A stretch of DNA of 64,000 nt from Thalassoglobus polymorphus (GTDB lineage Bacteria; Planctomycetota; Planctomycetia; Planctomycetales; Planctomycetaceae). The DNA lies in contig NZ_CP036267.1 of the NCBI RefSeq assembly GCF_007744255.1, positions 4,816,001-4,880,000 of the forward strand, given 5' to 3'. This document shows positions 36,053 through 43,951 of the stretch, piece by piece. The translations under genes were made by a program, and so were the position numbers. Below the pieces are notes generated by a model. That model was not told the origin of the DNA. It made no database searches and was given only the letters and a program-made list of their open reading frames with translations. How positions within the stretch are numbered: the first letter of the stretch is position 1; every line of letters starts with the position of its first letter.

Positions 36053-37039
36053 TCAGATCATCGACTGAACGAGCGAATCAACATGAACAGGTGTGCTGTC
36101 CTCGCTGGAAAGATCTGAGAGGAATGCACATCCCCGACCATGATCCTTTGCACGGTACAAGCAGGCATCTGCCTTGCAGATTAAATCATCTATCGATTCT
36201 GCCTGGAGTTGCGAGCAAAACGTGACGGCCCCAACAGAAAGTGACAAGTCTGGAAGGTCCGGGTAACCCTCTAAGCTCAAGTTTTGAATTCCGCTTTGAA
36301 TACGACCTACGGGAATGGCCAGCTGCGATGCCGTACACCCAGTGAGGACCGCAGCAAATTCGTCCCCTCCATATCGTACGAGTAAATCATAAGAACGGAG
36401 CTGGTGCTGTAACGTCTTCCCGACAGCTTCCAGTACGACATCTCCCACTGCATGACCAAACTGGTCATTGACAGACTTGAAGTAGTCGAGGTCGATCAAG
36501 ATGACACAAATGGAGCTGGGAACGCGATCTAACCGCTGCCACTCTTCGGCGAGTCGTCTCTCGAATACCATCCGATTAGCGAGCCCTGTCACAGGGTCGA
36601 CGAGAGCATGTTGTAAAATCTGCTTGACCGAACTCCAGCGAAGATACAGTTCATCTTCCAAGAAGATGGCAGCCAGATCGTCATCTCCCGAGGAAATGGT
36701 GGTTCCAAAAAATTCATTGAGCGGATTCGTGCTGTCCGACTGCTGCTGCTGACGATGGCCTGGCGAATAAGAATCCAGCCGAGCACTAATCGTTGATTCG
36801 AGTGGCATTTCATACCACCGGCGGCGCTCCACTGGATCAGGTGAGGCGACTTTCTTCAAAAGCTCTTCTGTTTCAACAACTCCAAGAATCGCCCCCAGCC
36901 CATCGACAACAATCAAATAACGATGCTCGTCTAAATCAACAGTGCTGAGCACATCTCCAACGAGTTGTGTGTGCAAAAACTGACGAGACTTTTCCTTAGC
37001 CCCACCCTCGTGCGTCAATCTGAATTCACGTTCCAACAT
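36053..37039 (-). CDS. diguanylate cyclase with N-terminal CBS-like domain
   Basis: 328 residues from ATG at 37039; an in-frame TTG at 37054 is possible. The C-terminal GGDEF domain is intact: GLANRMVFERRL, LIDLDYFKSVNDQFGHAVGD (metal-binding Asp), and the active-site loop RYGGDEFAA (about residues 224-228). The inhibitory site RSYD lies five residues before GGDEF, so product inhibition by c-di-GMP is expected. Residues 20-70 (LVGDVLSTVDLDEHRYLIVVDG and ILGVVETEELLKK) look like one CBS motif, which could sense an adenosine ligand. No membrane segments. Makes c-di-GMP from GTP. Confidence 0.92.
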   Translation of the reverse strand: MLEREFRLTHEGGAKEKSRQFLHTQLVGDVLSTVDLDEHRYLIVVDGLGAILGVVETEELLKKVASPDPVERRRWYEMPLESTISARLDSYSPGHRQQQQSDSTNPLNEFFGTTISSGDDDLAAIFLEDELYLRWSSVKQILQHALVDPVTGLANRMVFERRLAEEWQRLDRVPSSICVILIDLDYFKSVNDQFGHAVGDVVLEAVGKTLQHQLRSYDLLVRYGGDEFAAVLTGCTASQLAIPVGRIQSGIQNLSLEGYPDLPDLSLSVGAVTFCSQLQAESIDDLICKADACLYRAKDHGRGCAFLSDLSSEDSTPVHVDSLVQSMI

Positions 37040-37054
37040 AGCTATCGCATCCAA

Positions 37055-37539
37055 TCAATGTCTTTTTGAGATTACGCTCGCCCAAAATTCACTGACGCAT
37101 TTTTCAATGAAGCTTGGACAATCGCGTCTCTGGCGAGCTCCTGTCTCTCCGACGACGCATGAGTCTCTCTCAAACAGAGGCCTTGAAGCACTGAACCCGC
37201 TTATTGCTTAAAAACTGTAAGACAAGAACGAACAGAGAGCGTAAAGAAAAACAGGAATTCTTCGAGTTCTACTGAAGAATTCCAAAATGGTGAGCCTCAA
37301 CAACATGCCCCACCTCAACACTTCAAATGATGCTGAATTACATCAATGTGAGTTAAAGAATCGCCTGCCTGATCCGGCAGGACGATTCGTAATAGCTGGA
37401 GTGCCCGAAGGGACTCATGGTGTAGCAAAAAAACAACACCGCTCCCAATTCGAACTAACCGCAAGAAAGCAACCACTGGGTTCGGAACGGCACTCAGAAA
37501 GACTGCACCCAGAAAGAGGTCACTTAGAAAGACCGGACG
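37055..37539. other. intergenic region with strong hairpin
   Basis: No convincing gene. A strong hairpin at 37358-37388 (GAATCGCCTGCC pairing with GGCAGG-A-CGATTC) lacks a T run. The short motif AGAAAGA occurs three times at about 37498-37531. An open frame at 37287-37613 crosses these and is probably chance. Confidence 0.35.
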
Positions 37540-37788
37540 CTACGACTCCAAACAATTGTGTTGCCCATCGCAACGAGGTGCTGACTGAGTTTGCTTACAC
37601 TGGCACAGCTTGACTTCTCCATCTGCCTCAGCAGTAAACACAATGGGATTAAACCCTGTCCCTTTGTGGGCACCGTTGCAAAACGGTTGATTCTCTGAAA
37701 GGCCGCAGGTGCAATAGGCGTACTTCTTGCCTTCCTCAAGCATGACTTTCGCAGGTTGTCGACCAGCAATTTTAGGAAGTTCAGACAT
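37540..37788 (-). CDS. CDGSH-type iron-sulphur protein
   Basis: 82 residues with two CDGSH-like motifs, CTCGLSENQPFCNGAH and CQCKQTQSAPRCDGQH. Each gives three Cys and one His ligands for a [2Fe-2S] cluster, as in the mitoNEET family. No membrane helix, unlike eukaryotic mitoNEET, so it is soluble. Tandem-motif bacterial proteins of this size are known; their role in redox sensing or cluster transfer is inferred. Confidence 0.92.
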   Translation of the reverse strand: MSELPKIAGRQPAKVMLEEGKKYAYCTCGLSENQPFCNGAHKGTGFNPIVFTAEADGEVKLCQCKQTQSAPRCDGQHNCLES

Positions 37789-37849
37789 TATGAATCGTTT
37801 CTATGAAATTTAAGAAAGAGAAATACCAGAGCAAATTTACTACTCGGCT

Positions 37850-37998
37850 TAACAGTTCTGTCTCGTAGCGAACAGCAAGTTTTGAAACCAGTTCTAGAAT
37901 TGGTTCTGAAACCTGATATTGCTCTCTCAAACGTTGAGACAAGCGGCTATTCCAGAGTTTTTCGGACTGGTTCTAAAATTGGTTAGAGCAAACTGCTC
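37850..37998. repeat. family B repeat remnant interrupted by family A
   Basis: The left piece, CTGTCTCGTAGCGAACAGCA (near 37857-37876), and the right end, TAGAGCAAACTGCTCT (37983-37998), are family B sequence. An intact family A copy (37895-37975) sits between them in place of the B interior. Confidence 0.6.
37895..37975 (-). repeat. family A palindromic repeat
   Basis: 81 bases, inverted relative to the 16540 copy. Starts TAGAATTGGTTCTGAAACC, centre TCTCAAACGTTGAGA, then AAGCGGCTATTCCAGAG and ends TTCGGACTGGTTCTA. Confidence 0.85.
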
Positions 37999-38042
37999 TC
38001 ACGAAAACTGCTTGACGACCGCTAAGCCGTCAAACGCGTTTA

Positions 38043-38777
38043 TTACTGAAAGACTTCGTGACAGGCATCACAGGATTGATTCGCTGCATCAAACCATTTT
38101 CGCCCTTCGGTTTTATCCTTGGCACGAATCGCTTCTGCCAACTTGGTCGAAGCGTGAATAAAATCGTCCGCATGCTTATGCCACTTCGGAAGATCCGCTT
38201 CATTTTTCACTTCGTGTGTATCAGCTTTCATTGCCAGCCCGAGAATTGCCCAGGTTGTCGCGTGAACGGGTTCACCTTCTTTTCCGCGAGGTCGTCTTAG
38301 AACTCTCAAAATCGCACCGTTTCGAGAATTGACCTCTTCCATCATTGGATGCATGTTGATGAGCTTGTTCCAAGCGTGCAACTTGGCTGCCTCTCCGGTC
38401 GCCTTACCGGCTTGAGCCAACTTCACCTGCTCGAAAGCAGCTTTCGCATCGTCCAGACTGCTGTCTTTTTTGAACATCAATGCTGCGTCTCGCAGAGCAG
38501 CTCCTTGAATCGTCGTGTCACCTGCATCTTGATGCTCAGCCAATGCTTGCCCGAGACAGGCTAATAGACCAAACGACTGACGAATCTGCTTCGGACGGTT
38601 CTCTTCATAGCCGTCTGAATCCTCCAGCGACTTTGACAACACTTCGACTTGCGTCTTGACTTCAAAAACAATGTCGTCGAGTGGAGCAACTGTTTCCACA
38701 GCAACAGGAGCCTGAGCCAAAGCAAATTGCCCGACACTACACCAGACAACGAAACAAAAGACTTGAAACTTAATCAT
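38043..38777 (-). CDS. exported cytochrome c-type protein with C-terminal haem motif
   Basis: 244 residues from MIKFQVF at 38777; a longer reading from 38846 would bury the signal peptide. Residues 1-21 form a signal peptide ending QFALAQ. The body is helical, and the only haem-binding motif is CDACH at the very C-terminus (QSCDACHEVFQ), as in cytochromes c' and c556, where the motif lies in the last helix. Probably a periplasmic electron-transfer or gas-binding haem protein. The protein is longer than a simple c' (about 130 residues), so it may have two helical bundles, only the second with haem. Confidence 0.8.
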   Translation of the reverse strand: MIKFQVFCFVVWCSVGQFALAQAPVAVETVAPLDDIVFEVKTQVEVLSKSLEDSDGYEENRPKQIRQSFGLLACLGQALAEHQDAGDTTIQGAALRDAALMFKKDSSLDDAKAAFEQVKLAQAGKATGEAAKLHAWNKLINMHPMMEEVNSRNGAILRVLRRPRGKEGEPVHATTWAILGLAMKADTHEVKNEADLPKWHKHADDFIHASTKLAEAIRAKDKTEGRKWFDAANQSCDACHEVFQ

Positions 38778-38829
38778 GATCACGCTTTCAGAAATCCAAA
38801 AAGGCGACGAAACAAAAGGATGAGCCAGT

Positions 38830-39189
38830 TCAAAACTGACGGACAAACCCGATCGTTACAATTGAAACAACAAACAAAAAGGCAGTCCCATTGACCACCA
38901 CCGAAACGACACTGACTCCTCGTTGATCTCGTGATTTTATCAAATCAACGAGACCGGCAACCAGTCCCAGCAATGCCATGGTCGACCCGCCTAGCAGCAC
39001 TGCCCCCAAAAAAGGCATGAGCATTGACTGGTCCCCCAAATCGGGAGCTGCGTAGTTGACGACTATACCAGTGACGACAAAAAGAAGAAGACAAGAAATC
39101 GTGAGCATCATCGAGGAAAATGCGATTAATCGCGGTAGCGGCCAGTTCTTGGGTTCGCCACTCCATTTACCTGAAGTCGTAGAATTCAT
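38830..39189 (-). CDS. small membrane protein with three helices
   Basis: 119 residues from the ATG at 39189, supported by GGAGGAGGA just upstream; the longer frame to 39285 is rejected. Hydrophobic segments at about 20-43, 55-80 and 94-117. No family recognised. It ends 52 bases before the cytochrome-like gene on the same strand, so the two may be cotranscribed. Confidence 0.7.
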   Translation of the reverse strand: MNSTTSGKWSGEPKNWPLPRLIAFSSMMLTISCLLLFVVTGIVVNYAAPDLGDQSMLMPFLGAVLLGGSTMALLGLVAGLVDLIKSRDQRGVSVVSVVVNGTAFLFVVSIVTIGFVRQF

Positions 39190-39478
39190 ATGTCCTCCTC
39201 CTACCGTGAACAGTCCATAAGACCTGCACCTCTGACCTCGCATCAATGAAAACCGAGATGTCTGGTGTCTCGATTCGCTTGACAACGCCGAGAGTAGCCA
39301 TGATGATCAAATCCACGTCAATTGGAAAGTGATGCACGATTCCGCATCGTTTGTGAATACTCCTATTTCTTCGTCCTGTTTCCTGAATGAGTTTTAGAGA
39401 GCAAGATCGTTCCCTAAATTATCGTTTCCGGATCAACATCTGCCGGATGAAACAGGACAAAACTGCAGGAAGTAGATT

Positions 39479-39835
39479 ATGTCCGCAGGACAACGTCGTC
39501 TCGATATCGAGCAAATTGGTGATGTAACCGTCGCGAAATTCGTCGACAAGAAGATTCTTGACGAGAACAATATCCAAATGATTGGAAATCAATTATTTGG
39601 ACTCGTTGAAGAAGATGACCGGAAGAAAATTGTGCTCGACTTTACAGCCGTCGAGTATCTCTCAAGTGCGGCACTTGGCAAGCTGATTACGATGGACAAA
39701 AAAGTGAAATCCGCTGGCGGCAAGCTTCGCTTGTGCTCCATCCGCCCAGACATTTATGAAGTGTTCGCAATCACCCGACTGAACAAACTCTTTGATATCC
39801 ACGACGATCAGGAATCCGCGCTCGCAGGTTTTTAA
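39479..39835 (+). CDS. STAS-domain anti-anti-sigma factor
   Basis: 118 residues with AGGAAG before the ATG. A single STAS domain of the SpoIIAA/RsbV type: DIEQIGDVTVAKFVDKKIL, KKIVLDFTAVEYLSSAALG with the phosphorylatable Ser (SSA), and KSAGGKLRLCSIRPDIYEVF. Would bind and sequester the anti-sigma kinase when unphosphorylated. The gene 53 bases downstream codes for exactly such a kinase. Confidence 0.93.
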   Translation: MSAGQRRLDIEQIGDVTVAKFVDKKILDENNIQMIGNQLFGLVEEDDRKKIVLDFTAVEYLSSAALGKLITMDKKVKSAGGKLRLCSIRPDIYEVFAITRLNKLFDIHDDQESALAGF

Positions 39836-39888
39836 ACGCGGTTCGGTTCTTCTATTCTCGCATTTACTTCACAGCAGGCCATCCCTTC

Positions 39889-40311
39889 ATGGCTGATGCC
39901 TTTGAATTTGAAGTCACAATTCCGAGTGACACCTCTCAGGGTCATGAGGTGCAGGAACGGATTCTCACTCAGCTAGAGCAAGTTGGCTTTACTGACAGGG
40001 ATCTGTTCGGGGTGAAGCTTGCGCTCGAAGAAGGGATCGTCAATGCCATCAAACACGGAAATGGCATGGACCCCAGCAAGAATGTCTTCGTGAAATGTGA
40101 ATACAATGGAGAGCTAGTCCGTGTCATCATCGAGGACGAAGGTCCGGGATTCGACATCAACGAAGTCCCCGACCCGACCGACGACGACAACCTCGAAAAG
40201 CCGAGCGGCCGTGGCCTGATGCTCATGAAAGCATTCATGACCAACATCGAATATAACGATTCTGGAAACCGGGTCACACTCGAAAAAAAACGAACAGTTG
40301 AAGACGAATAA
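39889..40311 (+). CDS. anti-sigma regulatory factor, RsbW-like serine kinase
   Basis: 140 residues forming a HATPase_c (GHKL) domain: N box LALEEGIVNAIKHGNG, G1 box VIIEDEGPGFD, and G2 box PSGRGLMLMKAF. The family phosphorylates its STAS partner and binds a sigma factor or another output protein. It pairs with the STAS gene just upstream, giving a two-gene partner-switching module. No sigma-B-like gene lies near, so the target is elsewhere or is not a sigma factor. Confidence 0.93.
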   Translation: MADAFEFEVTIPSDTSQGHEVQERILTQLEQVGFTDRDLFGVKLALEEGIVNAIKHGNGMDPSKNVFVKCEYNGELVRVIIEDEGPGFDINEVPDPTDDDNLEKPSGRGLMLMKAFMTNIEYNDSGNRVTLEKKRTVEDE

Positions 40312-40332
40312 TCGTCCGCTGCAAGTTGCCCC

Positions 40333-40433
40333 AAAACTCGCTTCACCCTTCTCAACGCGTGGCGCACAGTAAATTTGCTGATGAACGCGTTCTTCACGGG
40401 CAAACGGAAGAGCAAACCGCCCTGAACAGAACG
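40333..40433 (+). repeat. family B repeat (subtype B1)
   Basis: Contains AACGCGTGGCGCACAGTAAA, AACGCGTTCTTCACGGGCAA and ends GAGCAAACCGCCCTGA. It fills most of the gap between the convergent rsbW-like and lipoamide dehydrogenase genes. Confidence 0.7.
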
Positions 40434-40474
40434 TAAAGACAAAGCGGGATTTGCTCTCAATCAACCTCATCGCC

Positions 40475-41860
40475 TTACATGTGGATCGTTCGCTTATCGA
40501 CCGCTAAGGCTGCCTCTTTGATCGTTTCACTAAGCGTCGGGTGTGCATGGCAGGTTCGTGCGATGTCTTCGCTACTGGCTCCGAACTCAATGGCTGCCAC
40601 ACATTCTGCAATCAACTCTCCGGCATTCGCACCGATAATATGCACCCCTAAAACGCGGTCCGTCTTCGCATCTGCCAGAATTTTCACTTTCCCTTCAAGG
40701 TGCCCACTCGCACGTGCACGACCGTTCGCCATGAACGGGAAGGATCCTTTACGGTACTCGATCCCGGATTCTTTGAGTTCGTCTTCAGTTTTCCCGACCG
40801 ATGCAATTTCCGGATCGGTATAAACAACAGAGGGAATTGCATTGTAATTGACATGCCCATACGAAGAGAAAAGCTGCTCAACGCAGGCGATTCCTTCTTC
40901 CTCTGCCTTGTGAGCCAGCATCGCACCGCCGATCAAATCTCCGACCGCAAAAACCCCGGGCGCACTGGTTTGATACCTTGAGTTCACCTTCACAAAACCT
41001 CGCTGGTCAACCTCAACACCAGCCTCTTCCAAACCAAGACTGCCGGTATTCGGACGCCGACCGACAGCCATGAGCACTTTCTCACATCGCAACGGTTCCT
41101 GCCCATCAATCAAAACGTCAACCGTCTTGCGGTTTATCTTCACACCGGTGACTTTTGCGCCCAGCTGGAATTCGAGCCCCTGTTGCTTGAACAACTTCAA
41201 GGCTTCCTTGGCAATCTCAGAATCCAGACCGGGGAGGATTCGATCCATGTACTCAAGAACAGTCACCTGTGAGCCGAGTCGTCGCCAAACCGTCCCCAGT
41301 TCCAGCCCAATGACTCCCCCTCCAATGACGACCATCTGCTTCGGAACCTCGTCATACTTCAAGGCTTCCGTGCTACTGCCGACGTATTCGCCATCGATGC
41401 TCATCCCGGGTAATGATGCAGGAACACTCCCAGTCGCCAGCAAAATTTGATCAGCCTCGACTTGCACTTCTTCGCCACGAGAGGAGATCGTCACCTGACC
41501 CTTGCCCGTCAACTTTCCGTGCCCAACAAGCCGTTCGATCTTGTTCTTTTTCATCAACCCATCGATGCCACCCGCCAGTGTGTCGACGACACCAGACTTG
41601 TGCTTCATCATCGCTGCCAGATCCAGCTGCACTTTGGAAAAGGTAACACCACGATCTTTCATGCCGACCTGGGCATTTTCATATAAATGGGAGGACTCCA
41701 GAAGCGCCTTACTCGGAATACACCCCACCCTTAAACAGGTTCCGCCGAGTTGCTTTTCTTTTTCGACAATTGCCACCTTTTTACCAAGCTGAGCGGCTCG
41801 AATCGCAGCCACATAGCCACCAGGTCCAGCACCAATGACAACAAGATCAAATTTCGCCAT
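40475..41860 (-). CDS. lpdA: dihydrolipoamide dehydrogenase
   Basis: 461 residues from MAKFDLVVIG (an upstream ATG at 41869 adds three residues). Flavoprotein that reoxidises dihydrolipoamide in the pyruvate, 2-oxoglutarate and glycine cleavage complexes. FAD-binding GAGPGGYVAA, redox disulphide GGTCLRVGCIPSK, NAD-binding GGGVIGLELG, second FAD motif GVFAVGDLIGG, and the C-terminal catalytic CHAHPTLSETIKEAAL with the His-Glu pair. No E1 or E2 gene is next to it. All active-site residues are present. Confidence 0.96.
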   Translation of the reverse strand: MAKFDLVVIGAGPGGYVAAIRAAQLGKKVAIVEKEKQLGGTCLRVGCIPSKALLESSHLYENAQVGMKDRGVTFSKVQLDLAAMMKHKSGVVDTLAGGIDGLMKKNKIERLVGHGKLTGKGQVTISSRGEEVQVEADQILLATGSVPASLPGMSIDGEYVGSSTEALKYDEVPKQMVVIGGGVIGLELGTVWRRLGSQVTVLEYMDRILPGLDSEIAKEALKLFKQQGLEFQLGAKVTGVKINRKTVDVLIDGQEPLRCEKVLMAVGRRPNTGSLGLEEAGVEVDQRGFVKVNSRYQTSAPGVFAVGDLIGGAMLAHKAEEEGIACVEQLFSSYGHVNYNAIPSVVYTDPEIASVGKTEDELKESGIEYRKGSFPFMANGRARASGHLEGKVKILADAKTDRVLGVHIIGANAGELIAECVAAIEFGASSEDIARTCHAHPTLSETIKEAALAVDKRTIHM

Positions 41861-42310
41861 GACAGTCACAATAATTTCAAAATATCGCTAAGAGAAAAAG
41901 CTGTTCAATCCGAGCACGCTTGCCTCCTTGATAAGGTTTTTTGGAATACTTCGCCAGAAACTCACACAGAGAATTCAACACGAATCTGAAATTGATCGCT
42001 CAGCGTGGCGAGATTGCCGAAACCAAGAGCCACTACAAAGATTACGGAGATCCGCTCAACATGACGCTCCATACCCCCACTTACTTTCCTAAACTGCCCA
42101 AGCGTCATCAAAACGACTCAAAAACGCCTCCGAAAAATCATTACGACAACACCCCTCTAACACACACGCCACCGACACAAGAAAATGTAACCGACAACTA
42201 AGAAACAACTTACGTCAAAACCGGCAATTATTGCCGACTTTTGGCGCGCATCTCGCATTCTGGTTCATGCACTTCAACGTCGAAGTGACCAATCAACCAG
42301 GAGAAAAGCC
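41861..42310. other. intergenic region, divergent
   Basis: Between lpdA and a secreted-protein gene. An 86-codon plus-strand frame (41941-42201), rich in Asn/Thr/His/Pro, has no ribosome site. No structure seen. Confidence 0.35.
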
Positions 42311-42973
42311 ATGTTCGCCAAGATGACAACAATCGCAAGTTCAATCGCTTTGCTCACTCTATTGGGATCAACCGCCCAAGCATCCGAGCACAACGCAAGA
42401 TACCGTCACCTCGACGACATTGTCTTCGCTGCCTATGTTGATGCTCGCGAACTACGCTGGGAACTCCACGACGACTTCATCGCTTCTCATGATTACGAAC
42501 ACCTCCTCGAAGATGCTGACGCCATCCTCACGTCCCTGCAAAAACTGGAACGAACGATCCTCCGTGAAAATTCCGACCTAACGATTGCTCGTGAGGCTGA
42601 CCTTGTACAACGAAACTTATCAACGCTCACCCGACACCTGAACGGCAGCGACTTCGCTCGCGGGAGACATGAACGTCACCGAACGACATACAACGGTCGC
42701 GGGTATGTCTTCTCCCCCGAGACACAACACGTTGGGCGAACCCATGTGCGAACTGCATTGAGGTTGATCGCAAAGATCGAAGATGCACTCGCCCACCTTC
42801 GAGACGAAGTCCGCCCAATCTCGCATCACCACCGAAGCACTCCGCCACGAGCAGTTCCAGTTCCACAGCCTCAACCTGGACCAATTCTTGTTCCTAGAAA
42901 CTCAAGCTACAGACCAGACCGCTCCGTCGAAATCCCGGTTGGAAACCACAGATCTCTTCGAATCGGCTTCTAG
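42311..42973 (+). CDS. secreted protein of unknown function
   Basis: 220 residues. CAGGAGAA lies 8 bases upstream of the ATG. Signal peptide at 1-24 (TTIASSIALLTLLGSTAQAS). The mature part is helical and rich in His, Arg, Asp and Glu (RYRHLDDIVFAAYVDARELR, HEHLLEDAD-like stretches), then a Pro/Arg-rich C-terminus (PPRAVPVPQPQPGPI). No known family. Its TAG stop is the end of an inverted family B repeat. Confidence 0.75.
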   Translation: MFAKMTTIASSIALLTLLGSTAQASEHNARYRHLDDIVFAAYVDARELRWELHDDFIASHDYEHLLEDADAILTSLQKLERTILRENSDLTIAREADLVQRNLSTLTRHLNGSDFARGRHERHRTTYNGRGYVFSPETQHVGRTHVRTALRLIAKIEDALAHLRDEVRPISHHHRSTPPRAVPVPQPQPGPILVPRNSSYRPDRSVEIPVGNHRSLRIGF

Positions 42974-43027
42974 TGCAGCTTGCTCTTCCACATGCCCGTG
43001 AAGAACGCGTTCTGCCTGCCCTGTTCC
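42971..43027 (-). repeat. family B repeat, inverted, partial
   Basis: Starts TAGTGCAGCTTGCTCTTCC, then TGCCCGTGAAGAACGCGTTC, the reverse complement of the B1 right half. Its first three bases are the stop codon of the preceding gene. Confidence 0.7.
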
Positions 43028-43049
43028 GGAAAGTTTCGATAGCAAGCCA

Positions 43050-43092
43050 AATCACGGCCTGATCCTCAAAGATCAGGCCGTGATTTTTTTGT
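43050..43092. terminator. strong terminator
   Basis: Perfect 15-base stem AATCACGGCCTGATC / GATCAGGCCGTGATT (43050-43064 and 43071-43085), then a run of T on the plus strand. It separates two convergent genes. Confidence 0.85.
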
Positions 43093-43104
43093 GATGAAGC
43101 TCGT

Positions 43105-43833
43105 TCAAGACTCTTCCATCCAAGCCAGATAGCTCTCTCGCCCTCTAGGATTCGTCATCCAGGAAGTATCCGGCTCCTTGAGTTTCAGGGCATCCTCGAC
43201 TGTCAACCACCCTTTGGGGAGCGGCATTGAGCTGATGGTCCCTTTGCGGGTTCTCCATTGAAACTTCTTATCCCTCTCAGCGATCTGTGCCACCTCAAGT
43301 GTGATGCGCGCATCTTGCTTCACATACTCAAGCACCTTGTCGTACTCTCCACTGGCCCACAACTTCGGGACCTCGATCCCAGCAACACCTGTCAACTTTC
43401 CTGAAACATCGAGCCCCTTCGCTGCGGCATCCAATCCGACAGGGAAACCTTTCTCGCAGACGATATGAAACATCATGTCGATGTGCTCACGCGCAAGCTG
43501 CTTGCACTCCTCAAGCATCCCGGACTCCTCAGCGAGGAGATCGAAGTCAAAACTCAAACCATTCCAAGTGAGAATCGAATAGCCCTGTTGAGTTAGCTCG
43601 ATCAAATGCTGCACGAAGGCTGCCACATCAACCTGCGACATCTGGGGAGCAGGCCGAGGCTGATTCTTCTCACCCGCTTGATGTTCGAGACTGTGCCAGA
43701 CTTCCGGTTCTGCTTGATCATTTTGAAACGTTGCGATGCACGAAATCCCCAACGGACGATGCGGTTTCCAGTCGAAACCGTCTCCGGGAACATCTTTGGC
43801 AGTTTCAATATCGAAGGCGATCTGTTTTTTCAT
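43105..43833 (-). CDS. DEDDy 3'-5' exonuclease (PolB-exonuclease-like)
   Basis: 242 residues, cytosolic. Ribonuclease H-like exonuclease with Exo I IAFDIETAKD (residues 5-14), Exo II ILTWNGLSFDFDLLA, and Exo III YVKQDARITLEVA with the Tyr of the DEDDy class. No polymerase domain is attached. It probably trims DNA or RNA 3' ends; the precise role is not visible. The C-terminal tail (MPLPKGWLTVEDALKLKEPD) is specific to planctomycete-type members as far as I can judge. Confidence 0.85.
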   Translation of the reverse strand: MKKQIAFDIETAKDVPGDGFDWKPHRPLGISCIATFQNDQAEPEVWHSLEHQAGEKNQPRPAPQMSQVDVAAFVQHLIELTQQGYSILTWNGLSFDFDLLAEESGMLEECKQLAREHIDMMFHIVCEKGFPVGLDAAAKGLDVSGKLTGVAGIEVPKLWASGEYDKVLEYVKQDARITLEVAQIAERDKKFQWRTRKGTISSMPLPKGWLTVEDALKLKEPDTSWMTNPRGRESYLAWMEES

Positions 43834-43951
43834 AAGAATTCGATTATATTTAACATCCAGAAAAGACTTGAGCCCACTCGAGCGACATGCACTCGTTCAG
43901 ACCTTCATAAGCCCATATCACAGCCCGCAAAGAGAACAGGTCGAAGTTGCC

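Noticed and set aside
37287-37613. 108-codon plus-strand frame with repeated AGAAAGA motif
   Set aside because: Overlaps the CDGSH gene on the other strand, lacks a ribosome site, and the repeats are too short to be meaningful.
41941-42201. 86-codon plus-strand frame
   Set aside because: No ribosome site, low-complexity, in a promoter region.
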